Assembly: GCA_964645585.1 (NCBI GenBank)
Contig: CAZYAN010000013.1
Coordinates: forward strand, 10,144 to 74,143
Source of the DNA: DATGSL01 sp964645585
GTDB taxonomy: Bacteria; Verrucomicrobiota; Verrucomicrobiia; Opitutales; T3Sed10-336
Direction: 5' to 3'
Length of the DNA stretch: 64,000 nt
Part shown: positions 43,136 to 51,747 of the stretch, in pieces
How the letters are laid out: each line of letters opens with the position of its first letter
Numbering within the stretch: the stretch's first letter is position 1
The notes under the pieces: generated by a model
Database searches by the model: none
The model's input: only the letters and a program-made list of their open reading frames with translations
What the model was told of the DNA's origin: nothing
Translations under genes and position numbers: made by a program

Positions 43136-44188
43136 TTACGATTTGCTGAAAAGCTTTTTCACCGCCGCGTCGAGTTCTTCGAAATCCCGGAACAAGTCCG
43201 GCAGTCGTTTGCGAAGCGCGTTCAGCCTGTGATCGAGCATGATCGGCAGCGCGGGGACTCCCGCCACGTAGCTTTTTGGCGGAAGTGTTTTGCTGATGCC
43301 TGCCTTGGCCGCGATCATGCTTCCGCGGCCGATACTGAGGTGTCCGCTGATCCCCGCCTGTCCTCCGATAATTACCTGATCTTCGATCACCGTGCTGCCG
43401 GCGACGCCGACCTGTGCGACGATCAAGCAATATTTGCCGATAAGGACATTGTGTCCAATCTGGACGAGATTATCGATCTTGGTGCCTTCGCCGATTTCGG
43501 TTCGGTCGAAGCGGGCGCGGTCGATTGTTGTGCCGGCGCCGATCTCGACATCGTCGCCGATGACGACTTCTCCCACCTGTGGAAGCTTTCTGTGCCGGCC
43601 GTCGCTTCCGGTGTCGTAGCCAAAACCGTCGGCGCCGATCACGACACCCGGGTGCAGGCGAACGCGCGCTCCGAGGCGGCAATGGCCCTGCACGGTGACA
43701 TTTGCCGCGAGAAACGAGTCGTCGCCGATCGCGACGCCGCGGCCGACGAAAACCTGGCCTTGGAGGACCGCATGCTCGCCGACGGTCGCGCCCTCTTCGA
43801 CGATGCAAAGCGGTCCAACGCTTGCGGTCGGCGCGATGCGGGCACGTTCATGGACGACAGCTGTCGGATGGATGCCCTGTGCCGGACGCGGCCAGAGCCG
43901 CTGCTCGATCCGGGCGCAAACCCGAGCGAGGGCGAGAGAGGTGTTTTCCTGGAAAAAGAAGGCCTGTCCCTCGCGAGGCTCCCCTTCGAAATCTTCCGGA
44001 ACGAGAATGATCGAGGCTTCCGAGCCCGCGACCTCTTTCCGGTACTTGGTATTAGCAAGGAAAGAGAGGTCGCCCGGACCGGCGTCCTTGAGGGCGGCGA
44101 TACGCTGGATCGGCCCAGTCGTCTCGCCCGCTGTTCGTGCCGGGCCGGTGATGGCGGCGATCTCGTCGACGGTCAGAGAGAGCTGCAT
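43136..44188 (-). CDS. lpxD: UDP-3-O-(3-hydroxyacyl)glucosamine N-acyltransferase
   Basis: A 350-residue lipid A enzyme. The N-terminal uridine-binding domain (about 1-100) precedes a left-handed beta-helix built of hexapeptide repeats (for example VVIGDDVEIGAGTTIDRA, TVIEDQVIIGGQAGISGH). The catalytic His lies in LVQIGHNVLIG. It ends in a helical acyl-carrier-binding region. It shows that the organism makes lipid A. The gene follows skp/ompH, the common order, but a strong terminator sits in between. Confidence 0.94.
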   Translation of the reverse strand: MQLSLTVDEIAAITGPARTAGETTGPIQRIAALKDAGPGDLSFLANTKYRKEVAGSEASIILVPEDFEGEPREGQAFFFQENTSLALARVCARIEQRLWPRPAQGIHPTAVVHERARIAPTASVGPLCIVEEGATVGEHAVLQGQVFVGRGVAIGDDSFLAANVTVQGHCRLGARVRLHPGVVIGADGFGYDTGSDGRHRKLPQVGEVVIGDDVEIGAGTTIDRARFDRTEIGEGTKIDNLVQIGHNVLIGKYCLIVAQVGVAGSTVIEDQVIIGGQAGISGHLSIGRGSMIAAKAGISKTLPPKSYVAGVPALPIMLDHRLNALRKRLPDLFRDFEELDAAVKKLFSKS

Positions 44189-44206
44189 AAGCGAAAGAAT
44201 CTGAAC

Positions 44207-44239
44207 AAAAAAAGCCCTGTCCGGGCGGAACAGGGCTTT
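44207..44239 (-). terminator. Intrinsic terminator between skp and lpxD
   Basis: On the minus strand a perfect 10-bp stem AAAGCCCTGT / ACAGGGCTTT with a 9-nt loop is followed by a run of seven T. It lies 18 nt downstream of the skp stop and 19 nt before the lpxD ATG. Confidence 0.85.
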
Positions 44240-44257
44240 CCTATTAAAAAAACCAGA

Positions 44258-44845
44258 TCACTCCTTCGGCTGATTTTTGTTGAGCTCCTGGAGGACTTCG
44301 TCGGTGATGTCGAGGCTTGCGTCGGCGAAGAGAACGGAGCGCGTGCCGATCCCGCCGAGTTTCGTGGAACTGTCGAGCACGAGGTTGGCATTGTGTTTTT
44401 GGGCGATTACCTTCACCGCTTCACGGATTTCGTCGAGCATCAGCTGACGATGACTTTGCTGCCGCTGTTCGAGGGCGCGCTGGGTATTTGCCTGAAATTG
44501 CTGCACCTCCATCCGCTTTTCCTGGATCGTCTGGAGCTTCGCCGCCGCCTCGGCCTGAAGACGTTCGCGGGCCTCGGCGGACAGTGCGGGGCTTTGGGCT
44601 TCTTCTGCCATTTTCTCGTACTCTTCGACGAGTGCCTGACCTTCCGCGATCATGGACTGGGCAGAGCTTTGGGCGGATTCAACCGCACTCTGGAAGCGGC
44701 TTTCCGCTTCGGCCGTGCGGTAATAGTTTTCGAAAAGCCGGTTCAAGTCAGCCGTCACGACGCTGACTTCCGCGGCCGATGAGGTCGCAACGGGAGCCAA
44801 AAGGCCGAGGGAGAGGATCACGAGTGCGAGGTTTTTCATAATCAT
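44258..44845 (-). CDS. skp: OmpH/Skp-family periplasmic chaperone
   Basis: A 195-residue exported protein. The signal peptide (NLALVILSLGLLAPVATSSA) is followed by a long, Gln/Glu/Ala-rich helical hairpin (ESRFQSAVESAQSSAQSMI, EKRMEVQQFQANTQRALEQR) and a C-terminal AQKHNANLVLDSS segment that packs on the trimer head, as in Skp. It binds unfolded outer-membrane proteins in the periplasm and delivers them to BamA, encoded immediately upstream (17 nt). Start may be ATG at 44845 or 44839. Confidence 0.88.
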   Translation of the reverse strand: MIMKNLALVILSLGLLAPVATSSAAEVSVVTADLNRLFENYYRTAEAESRFQSAVESAQSSAQSMIAEGQALVEEYEKMAEEAQSPALSAEARERLQAEAAAKLQTIQEKRMEVQQFQANTQRALEQRQQSHRQLMLDEIREAVKVIAQKHNANLVLDSSTKLGGIGTRSVLFADASLDITDEVLQELNKNQPKE

Positions 44846-44862
44846 TTGCTTAGAAACAGGAT

Positions 44863-47184
44863 TTAGAAGCGCGTTCCAAAAGAAAAGCTAAAACGTCCGC
44901 CTTCATCATTGAATTCATCGGTGGTGATGGGAATGCCGTAATCGAGCCGCATCGGCGCGCCCATCACGAGAATACGCAGGCCAAAACCCCAGTTGTCGTT
45001 GTAATCGCTGAAGTCGAAGTCGGCCTTGTCGGAATTGACGAAGCCCCAGTCATAGAAGACGGCGAAGCGAACCGGATTGACGAGTTCGATCGAATATTCG
45101 GCGCTGGCAAAACCAAAGGAGTTTCCCCCGATCCGGTCAGAGCCTTCGCTGGGTCCGACGTCGCGATAATCGAACCCGCGCAAATCGTAGGGACCGCCGA
45201 GGAAGTAGCGGTCGAAGAACGGAACCTCGTCGGCGCCGCTGTGGGGAATGACCGTTCCCAGCCGTCCGACGATAGAGAAAACCTGGTTCAAGGTTTCGAA
45301 GGTGGGAAAAAATTGCGCCGCGCGGCCTTCAATGCGGAAGTAATCCGTCTCGCCCTGGAACGGCCCGCCGGCGACCTCGGTCAGCAATTCGACCCGGTTG
45401 CCGCGTGTCGCGGCAAGAATGCTGTCGCGTGTGTCACGGAGGAGGCTGAAGCCGACTTTCGACACGGACCGTTCGCCCTCGACGATCGGGGAGGGGGCAT
45501 CGGGTTTCACGTCGAAGATATCGACAATTTCGTAGCGGTAGGAAATCCGGCCTTCGACCAGTTCAATCAGGCGTTTCCGAAAATAGACTTCAAACCCCGT
45601 GCGCAACTCGTCGTAGGTCGAGGCGAGATATCGCGTTTCGGCCCGGAAAATCTGAAAGCCGAAGGCGAGTTCGCGCTGGAATAAATACGGTTCCTCAAAC
45701 GCGAGCAGGAGTTCGTTCGAGCGGGTGCCGACCTGCACGCGCAACTGGAGTTTTTGGCCGCCGCCTTGAAACTTCGAGCGGTAGTTGAAGATATCGAAGT
45801 TCGATTCGCGATATTCCGCGTACGCGATGGCCCGCTCGAGAGTACTGAAGCCGACGCCAAAGGTGACGCTGCCCGTTCGCCCTTCCTTAACAGTGATCCG
45901 CAGATCACGGCGCCCGGGGATTTCCGTCGGTGCCGGCGTCAGAGTCACCTCTTCGAAGAACCGGGTGTTTTGGAGGCGGCGCTGACTCGATTTCATGCGG
46001 ACCGTGTTGAAGACATCGCCCGGGCCGAGCCCGAGCTCGCGAATGATCACGGTACTCTTGGTCTTGGTGTTGCCTTCAATCTCGATGGAACCGACATGAT
46101 GCTGCGTGCCCTCGAGGATTTCGTAGGCGATATCGATGTTGCCGCTCTCCACGTTTGGCCGCCGGCTGCCGCGCACGCGGGTGTCGAGGTAGCCGTCTTT
46201 GCCGTAGTAGTCCCGCAAACGCTCGACGTCGGCGTCGAGTTGTGAAGGCACAAAAACATCTCCTGGTTTAAGCTCCAGTGCGGACCGCAGCTCTCCCTCC
46301 GTGTACAGTTCGTTGCCCTCGATCGTAATCTCGCCGACGGAATACTGACGCCCTTCTTCGATCGGAATCGTGAGGATCATCTTCGAGTCCGAAGGGTAGT
46401 CAAACGTCACCTGGTCCGGGTCGATCGCCACATCGAGAAATCCCTCCTCGCGATAGTAATCACGCAACTTGTCGAGATCGTCCTCGAACACTTCGTCCTT
46501 GAACCGCCCGGAACCGGTCAGCCACGAAAAAATGTGCCAGCGCCGGGTTTCCATCGCCTTTCGCAGGCGGCGGTCAGAGATCGAGTCATTGCCCGTAAAC
46601 TCTACCCGCTTGATTTTAACGCGCCGGCCCTCGTCGATGATGAAGGTAACAATTCCGGTGCCGGACGATCGGTCGCGCTCGATGTTGTAGGTGACTACGG
46701 CTTCCGAGAAGCCGCGGTTTTGGTAAAATTCGTGCAGCTTTTCCGCGTCAAGTCTGACGTTTCGTTCATCGAGCGCGTCGTTCTTGCGGATCGTGACTTC
46801 CCGGTTGAGGCGGCGGCGAGTCACCTCTTTCTCGCCTTTGAAGTAGACCCCCGCCACCCGGTATTTCGGACGCAGTTCAAAGATGAGGTCGACGGTGCCG
46901 TCGGATTGGAAGTCACGTTTGACCTCGATGTATTCAAACAGGCCCGTGCGGTAGAGTGAGCGGATGTCGCTGTCGATCAGGCTTTCGTCGTAGGCAGCGC
47001 CTTCGGCTGATTGGATATTGGCCCGAACAAGCCCGGGCGCAACGTTCTCCAGTTCAATGAACCGGATCTCCAAGTCGCCGACGGTCCATTGCCGTCCTTC
47101 GGATACCGTCTGCGCAAGTGCCGCGGTTCCCGTGAAACCGATGACAGCCGCAATCTTGAGCAGAAGAAGTACCTGGCGAATCAT
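44863..47184 (-). CDS. bamA: Outer membrane protein assembly factor BamA
   Basis: A 773-residue Omp85 protein. A signal peptide (to about residue 25) is followed by five POTRA domains (about 25-345, repeating patterns such as YFKGEKEVTRRRLNREV, VEFTGNDSISDRRLRKAM, ITIEGNELYTEGELRSAL and IEIEGNTKTKSTVIIREL). A C-terminal 16-strand barrel contains the FDRYFLGGPYDLRGF lid-lock motif (the [VI]RG[FY] equivalent) and ends in aromatic Phe. It inserts beta-barrel proteins in the outer membrane, with Skp from the next gene as partner. Confidence 0.95.
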   Translation of the reverse strand: MIRQVLLLLKIAAVIGFTGTAALAQTVSEGRQWTVGDLEIRFIELENVAPGLVRANIQSAEGAAYDESLIDSDIRSLYRTGLFEYIEVKRDFQSDGTVDLIFELRPKYRVAGVYFKGEKEVTRRRLNREVTIRKNDALDERNVRLDAEKLHEFYQNRGFSEAVVTYNIERDRSSGTGIVTFIIDEGRRVKIKRVEFTGNDSISDRRLRKAMETRRWHIFSWLTGSGRFKDEVFEDDLDKLRDYYREEGFLDVAIDPDQVTFDYPSDSKMILTIPIEEGRQYSVGEITIEGNELYTEGELRSALELKPGDVFVPSQLDADVERLRDYYGKDGYLDTRVRGSRRPNVESGNIDIAYEILEGTQHHVGSIEIEGNTKTKSTVIIRELGLGPGDVFNTVRMKSSQRRLQNTRFFEEVTLTPAPTEIPGRRDLRITVKEGRTGSVTFGVGFSTLERAIAYAEYRESNFDIFNYRSKFQGGGQKLQLRVQVGTRSNELLLAFEEPYLFQRELAFGFQIFRAETRYLASTYDELRTGFEVYFRKRLIELVEGRISYRYEIVDIFDVKPDAPSPIVEGERSVSKVGFSLLRDTRDSILAATRGNRVELLTEVAGGPFQGETDYFRIEGRAAQFFPTFETLNQVFSIVGRLGTVIPHSGADEVPFFDRYFLGGPYDLRGFDYRDVGPSEGSDRIGGNSFGFASAEYSIELVNPVRFAVFYDWGFVNSDKADFDFSDYNDNWGFGLRILVMGAPMRLDYGIPITTDEFNDEGGRFSFSFGTRF

Positions 47185-47254
47185 TGTCGTGGAACAAAGG
47201 TGAGAGAAAAGAGAAATGGCGGGAGTGAAAACGGAAACCGGGAACGCTGTCCGC

Positions 47255-48691
47255 TCAATATTGGCCGTCCCGCTCCCCGGTGTAATTCTCGAAACGAGTG
47301 ATCTCCCGGATGAACGTCAGCGGGACAGTTCCTACGGGTCCGTTTCGCTGCTTGGCAATAATTAAATCGGCGCGGTCGGTCGCGACGGAAAACTCGTCGG
47401 TCGCGTCCTTCGGTCGCGCGAGCATCAAAACCACGTCGGCGTCCTGTTCGATGGAACCGGATTCGCGAAGATCGGAGAGGCGCGGCTGCCGCTTTTCCTT
47501 TTCCGATTCGCGGTTGAGCTGGCTGAGGACAATGACCGGCAGGTTGAGCTCTTTTGCCATCGCCTTGAGGCCGCGCGAGATTTCGGCGATCTGCTGTTCG
47601 CGCGGGACACTGGAGTCGGTTCCGGAGAGGAGCTGGAGGTAATCGACGACGATCAACTTGAGCTGGTGCTTCGCGTGCAACCGGCGCGCTTTGGCTCGAA
47701 CCTCGAGGAGATTGAGACTGCCCGAATCGTCGATCCAGAGAGGGGCCTTGCTCAGCTCCTTCGCGGCCGCGCCGAGCCTCTGCCCCTCTTCGGCGGAGCT
47801 GATCCCGTCGCGGAGCCGGATCATGCTGACGCGCGCCCGGCCGCAGAGCATACGCATCGCGAGCTGGGCGCTGCTCATTTCGAGACTGAAAACGAGGGTA
47901 GGGGCCGGTTCGCCGTGTTTAGGCAGGCAAGCGGCTTCGGCGATGTTGAGCGCCAGACTTGTCTTTCCCATCGACGGCCGCGCCGCGAGGACGATCATTT
48001 CGGCCGGGTGGAGGCCGTAGGTCATCTTGTCGAGATCGATCAAGCCGGTCGAAAGGCCGCTCAGCTCGCCCTTGCGTTCGAGCAGCTTTTGGACGAGAAA
48101 GACCGCCTCGTCGATCGATTCCTTGATCGGCTGCGCGGTTTCCGTGCTCCGCTGCTCGCTGATCTGGAAAATCTCCTGCTCAACCTCCTCGAGGAACTGA
48201 TCGAGTCCGCCCTGATATTCGTGACACTTTTCGATCGTGGCGGCCGAGGCTCGAATCAGGCGGCGAAGCAGGAACTTTTCGCGAACAATGTCGAGGAAGT
48301 GGTTCGCGTGCGCGGTGGTTTCGACCCGGTCGGTAAGCTTGTTGATGAACGCGAGACCGCCAATTTCCTCGAGGTGGCCGCGGTTCTTGAGCTCCTCCGC
48401 CAGCATGATCTCGTCGACCGCCATGTGGCGGTTGAACACAGCGCAGAGAGCCTCGAAGACGATCTGGTGCGCCGGCTGGTAAAACGATTCCGGCACCAGC
48501 CGGGCCGCCTGGCAGCGGTCGATGACGTCTTGGTCGAGAATGCAACAAGCGAGCAATCCCTCCTCAGCATCGAGATTGTGAGGAGATGTTCGGGAAAGAA
48601 CGGCGCCCGCGCGCTGCAGCGCTGCGCCTTCCTGGGAGTGCGTTTGCCCGCGTCTAGGGCCCCGGGCGGGTGATCCGTTGGAGCGCGGCAT
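47255..48691 (-). CDS. dnaB: Replicative DNA helicase
   Basis: A 478-residue DnaB. The N-terminal primase-interacting domain begins at about residue 35 (SPHNLDAEEGLLACC) after a basic, Gly/Ser-rich extension. The RecA-like motor has Walker A AARPSMGKTSLALN (about 237-248), a Walker B VVDYLQLLSG region, the DLRESGSIEQDADVV loop and the arginine-finger region AKQRNGPVGTVPL. It unwinds the fork as a hexamer. Position after rplI matches the common rpsF-ssb-rplI-dnaB order. Confidence 0.95.
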   Translation of the reverse strand: MPRSNGSPARGPRRGQTHSQEGAALQRAGAVLSRTSPHNLDAEEGLLACCILDQDVIDRCQAARLVPESFYQPAHQIVFEALCAVFNRHMAVDEIMLAEELKNRGHLEEIGGLAFINKLTDRVETTAHANHFLDIVREKFLLRRLIRASAATIEKCHEYQGGLDQFLEEVEQEIFQISEQRSTETAQPIKESIDEAVFLVQKLLERKGELSGLSTGLIDLDKMTYGLHPAEMIVLAARPSMGKTSLALNIAEAACLPKHGEPAPTLVFSLEMSSAQLAMRMLCGRARVSMIRLRDGISSAEEGQRLGAAAKELSKAPLWIDDSGSLNLLEVRAKARRLHAKHQLKLIVVDYLQLLSGTDSSVPREQQIAEISRGLKAMAKELNLPVIVLSQLNRESEKEKRQPRLSDLRESGSIEQDADVVLMLARPKDATDEFSVATDRADLIIAKQRNGPVGTVPLTFIREITRFENYTGERDGQY

Positions 48692-48706
48692 GAACGCGGA
48701 CTTTCC

Positions 48707-49216
48707 TTACTTCTTGCTCTCGGTGTCTTCCGCCTCGCTTCCGTCTTCGCCCTCGACGATCGCGTTTTCGGAAACGATGTCGAATTCGAAGTCGATGGCG
48801 ACTTCCGGATGCAGTTTGATGCGGGTTGTGTGACGGCCGATTGTTTTGATCGGGTTGTAGAGTCCGATCCGCTTGCGCTCGACCTCGATACCGTTTTCCG
48901 CGAGGCGGCTCTGGAGGTCGGCCGACGTCACGGAGCCGAACATGCGGCCGCCTTCGCCGGTCTTGACGGCGATGGCGATGCGCGTTCCGGCGATCTTCTT
49001 GGCCAGTTCCTGCGCACCCTCGAGTTCATGCCGTTCGCGGATCTCGCGCGCCTTGCGGAGCGCCTCGATCTGCTTCCGGTTCGCCGAAGTGACGGGGACC
49101 GCCATCTTCCGCGGGAGCAGATAATTGCGCGCATAACCGGCGCGCACCTTCACCTGATCGCCTTCGCCGCCGAGATTTTCAACGGGCTTCGTCAGCAAAA
49201 TTTCTGTCGTGGCCAT
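48707..49216 (-). CDS. rplI: 50S ribosomal protein L9
   Basis: A 169-residue L9. The N-terminal rRNA-binding domain has VENLGGEGDQVKVRAGYARNYLLP, followed by the long connecting helix and the C-terminal domain with GGRMFGSVTSADL. An acidic, low-complexity tail of about 20 residues (EGEDGSEAEDTESKK) exceeds the usual 148-residue length and is probably disordered. The next gene dnaB lies 15 nt downstream. Confidence 0.94.
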   Translation of the reverse strand: MATTEILLTKPVENLGGEGDQVKVRAGYARNYLLPRKMAVPVTSANRKQIEALRKAREIRERHELEGAQELAKKIAGTRIAIAVKTGEGGRMFGSVTSADLQSRLAENGIEVERKRIGLYNPIKTIGRHTTRIKLHPEVAIDFEFDIVSENAIVEGEDGSEAEDTESKK

Positions 49217-49302
49217 AACTTTTGTGGATCGTTTAAAAAAAGGTTACTGGTTGTTTCGTGCGGTGTCAGCCGACCGGCATGCCGCGTTTCTGGTCTTTTT
49301 AT

Positions 49303-49791
49303 TTAAAAGGGGACATCTTCATCGACATCCTCGTCGATCGCCGGCGACGGGCCGGACGCGGTTCCCCGGGCGGGCGGAGCGTGCTGATCGGGCGCTGGGC
49401 TGGCGGCACCGCCGCTGTCGGAAGCGCGGCTGTCGTATCCGCTTTCAGACCCGCCTTCGCCGCGGCCGCCGATAAACTGGAATTGCTCGAGCACGACGCC
49501 GAGTTTGCTGCGCTTTTCCCCGGTGTTCGTTTCCCACTGATCAAGCTTCAGCCGACCCTCGACCATCAGCGCGCGGCCCTTTGTCATATATTTCGAAATC
49601 ACTTCGGCCTGTTTGCCGAAGGCGTCGATATCGACGAAGGTCGTTTCCTCCCGTTTATTGCCCTCGCGGTCAGTGAAAACGCGATTCACGGCCAATCCGA
49701 ACTTGCAAATGGAATGCCCGCTGGGCGTCACCCGGAGTTCGGGCTCGCGCGTCAGGTTTCCCATCAGGATCACTTTGTTGTAATTGGCCAT
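49303..49791 (-). CDS. ssb: Single-stranded DNA-binding protein
   Basis: A 162-residue SSB. The OB-fold (about 1-105) starts NYNKVILMGNLTREPELR and includes WETNTGEKRSKLGVVLEQFQF. A Gly/Ser/Pro-rich disordered linker leads to the conserved acidic tip DEDVPF that recruits partner proteins. It lies 41 nt downstream of rpsF. rpsR, which normally lies between ssb and rplI, is not in the 86-nt gap. Confidence 0.94.
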   Translation of the reverse strand: MANYNKVILMGNLTREPELRVTPSGHSICKFGLAVNRVFTDREGNKREETTFVDIDAFGKQAEVISKYMTKGRALMVEGRLKLDQWETNTGEKRSKLGVVLEQFQFIGGRGEGGSESGYDSRASDSGGAASPAPDQHAPPARGTASGPSPAIDEDVDEDVPF

Positions 49792-49832
49792 GTCGATACG
49801 GTTTTATTTGGGGTAAGGAGGGAAGGGCGCGT

Positions 49833-50132
49833 TCAACCGACGCGCTGGACCAGGACGCGGTTGATCGCGTGATTCAGGCGAACACGTTCCTGCAAGGCGT
49901 TCGGGCGATACGAGGGCGAACGGAAGTTGACCTGAACGAAAACGCCCGAGGCGAGGTTGCGGTCCGGTGTGCGCGCAAAGTCCTTGGTGCCGAGATTTTC
50001 GACTTCGAGGATTTCGCCCTGTTCGGCTTCAATCTCCTTTTTCAATATCTCGATCACATCCTCGACCGATTCCTTCTTGTCCCGCATGTCGAGAACGAAG
50101 GTCGCTCTGTAGTTCTGGCTGGTTTGGTTCAT
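49833..50132 (-). CDS. rpsF: 30S ribosomal protein S6
   Basis: A 99-residue S6 with the ferredoxin-like fold pattern: NYRATFVLDMRDKKESVEDVIEILKKEI, then LGTKDFARTPDRNLASGVFVQVNF. It lies in the S6-SSB-L9-DnaB cluster. The first 104 nt overlap the 3' end of pth in a different frame, so translation of the two is likely coupled. Confidence 0.93.
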   Translation of the reverse strand: MNQTSQNYRATFVLDMRDKKESVEDVIEILKKEIEAEQGEILEVENLGTKDFARTPDRNLASGVFVQVNFRSPSYRPNALQERVRLNHAINRVLVQRVG

Positions 50133-50727
50133 CTTGCTGGTTTTTCTTTTGGTTTATTCGATTCATGGCCGCGTTCGGCCCGCTGTCAATCAACAGGTGA
50201 AGCGCCTGCAAAAATTCAGGCTCGCGCCGGGTAAGTTCAGCCTCCTGGTCGGCGGTGAACCTTCCGAGAACGAAATCCTTGAGATCGATCCCGGGCGGAT
50301 GGCGGGGGCCGATGCCGATCCGGAAGCGAATGAAGCCGGCGCCGACATGCCGGATCAGGCTCTCGATCCCGTTGTGTCCGCCGGCGCTTCCGCGCACCGA
50401 GATCTTGATGCGGCCGAGTTCGATATTGATCTCGTCGTAGACGACGATCAGCGACGTTTTCGGGTCGATCCGGAAATAACGGCAAATCGCCCCGGCGGCG
50501 CGCCCGCTCTCGTTGACGTACGTTTGCGGTTTGACCAGATAAATCCGGCGGCCGTTACGGACGAGGGAAGCTGTTTCGGCCTCAAATTCGCGCCGGGCGC
50601 TCCACGGGCAGTTGTGGACGCGCGCAAAGGCATCGATGAGGCGAAACCCGACATTGTGTCGCGTCCCGTCGTATTTTTGGCCGGGATTCCCGAGGCCGGC
50701 GATAACGAGCGGCGATGACGGTTCCAT
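50029..50727 (-). CDS. pth: Peptidyl-tRNA hydrolase with C-terminal extension into rpsF
   Basis: A 232-residue Pth that recycles peptidyl-tRNA released from stalled ribosomes. Catalytic elements are GLGNPGQKYDGTRHNVGF (Asn and His), VNESGRAAGAICRYF, VYDEINIELGRIKI (Asp) and GSAGGHNGIESLIRHVG. The normal family length of about 190 residues is reached near AAMNRINQKKNQQ. The last about 36 residues are read across the beginning of rpsF in another frame and look non-conserved. Confidence 0.93.
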   Translation of the reverse strand: MEPSSPLVIAGLGNPGQKYDGTRHNVGFRLIDAFARVHNCPWSARREFEAETASLVRNGRRIYLVKPQTYVNESGRAAGAICRYFRIDPKTSLIVVYDEINIELGRIKISVRGSAGGHNGIESLIRHVGAGFIRFRIGIGPRHPPGIDLKDFVLGRFTADQEAELTRREPEFLQALHLLIDSGPNAAMNRINQKKNQQDEPNQPELQSDLRSRHAGQEGIGRGCDRDIEKGD

Positions 50728-50853
50728 CGATTACGCATTTCGGGCCGGCGGGACCCGCTTGACTGACTCAAAGAACGGGAACCGGCAGGCGCGATCGCCT
50801 CCGATTCGGGCCCGTGAAGGGAAGGAGCTTCGGGTGGCGTGAATGATCCTGCT

Positions 50854-51486
50854 TTACTCCGCCTTCTTCTCGGGTTCGGCTTCAGCCGGGGCTGCATCTT
50901 CCGTGGCGGCCTCGACGGCGGTATCGACCCGCTGCTCGATGCAGGAAACAATCACATGGTCCGGGTCCGCTGTGTAAGTCACGCCTTCGTAGATCGGCAG
51001 GTCTTTGACATGCAAAGATTCGCCGACCTTCAGGTTGGATACATCAAGCTCGACAAGACCCGGCAAATTCTGGGGCAGACACCGGATGTCGACCGTGTAG
51101 GAGACGAAATCGAGCGTGCCGTTCTGGTTCTTGACACCGTAGGCTTCGCCGACCAGCTGGATGTTGACATGCGTCAGCATCTCTTCCCGCGTGGAGACCT
51201 CCTGGAAATCGATGTGGAGAATCTGGTCGGTGACCGGATTCCGCTGCATCTCTTGCAGCAAGGAAAGAACCGGCTTTCCGCCGTCGCGCGAAAGCTGGAC
51301 GAGCGCCGTTGTTCCGGCGGCTTCTTTCAACAGGCGGTCGATTTCCTTTTTTTCGACCGCGAGTGAGGCGGGTTCCGTGTGCTTGCCATACAGGACGGCG
51401 GGAATGCTGCCGCTCGCCCGCAGGCGACGGGCCGGACCGCGTCCGCTCTCATTTCGTGACTGCACATTCAGTTTTAACTGTTTCAT
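50854..51486 (-). CDS. rplY: 50S ribosomal protein L25 (Ctc/general stress form)
   Basis: A 210-residue long-form L25. The N-terminal 5S rRNA-binding domain (about 1-95) starts LKLNVQSRNESGRGPARRLRASG, followed by IPAVLYGK. The C-terminal beta-domain contains VDIRCLPQNLPGLVELDVSNLKVGESLHVKDLP. An Ala/Glu-rich tail of about 20 residues ends it. It is upstream of pth, a frequent neighbour. Confidence 0.93.
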   Translation of the reverse strand: MKQLKLNVQSRNESGRGPARRLRASGSIPAVLYGKHTEPASLAVEKKEIDRLLKEAAGTTALVQLSRDGGKPVLSLLQEMQRNPVTDQILHIDFQEVSTREEMLTHVNIQLVGEAYGVKNQNGTLDFVSYTVDIRCLPQNLPGLVELDVSNLKVGESLHVKDLPIYEGVTYTADPDHVIVSCIEQRVDTAVEAATEDAAPAEAEPEKKAE

Positions 51487-51747
51487 AGCGCTTCCAGCAA
51501 AGTCGTTAACTCAATCGCCCGTGACCGGACGTTCGCCCAGCCTTTCATCGGAGAAAAAGGAAGAAACAGTAGAGCCGGGCCCCTCAAAATCAACCAAAAG
51601 TTTCTCGTTTTTCCGACTTGAGCAAGCTTGGCAGTCAAAACGATCCGTCTGCCGCCGAAAATGTTGATCGCATACTGCGTCAAAAGCGCCGCTTGGCATG
51701 CGTCCGGCCGGGGGCTGCTTTGCCGGCGGTAAAATCGGAAAGGTTCC

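Noticed and set aside
43229..44782. A 517-codon plus-strand open frame opposite lpxD and skp
   Set aside because: It runs through the terminator hairpin and mirrors two well-conserved minus-strand genes; its residues are low-complexity Asp/Ala/Gly/Arg.
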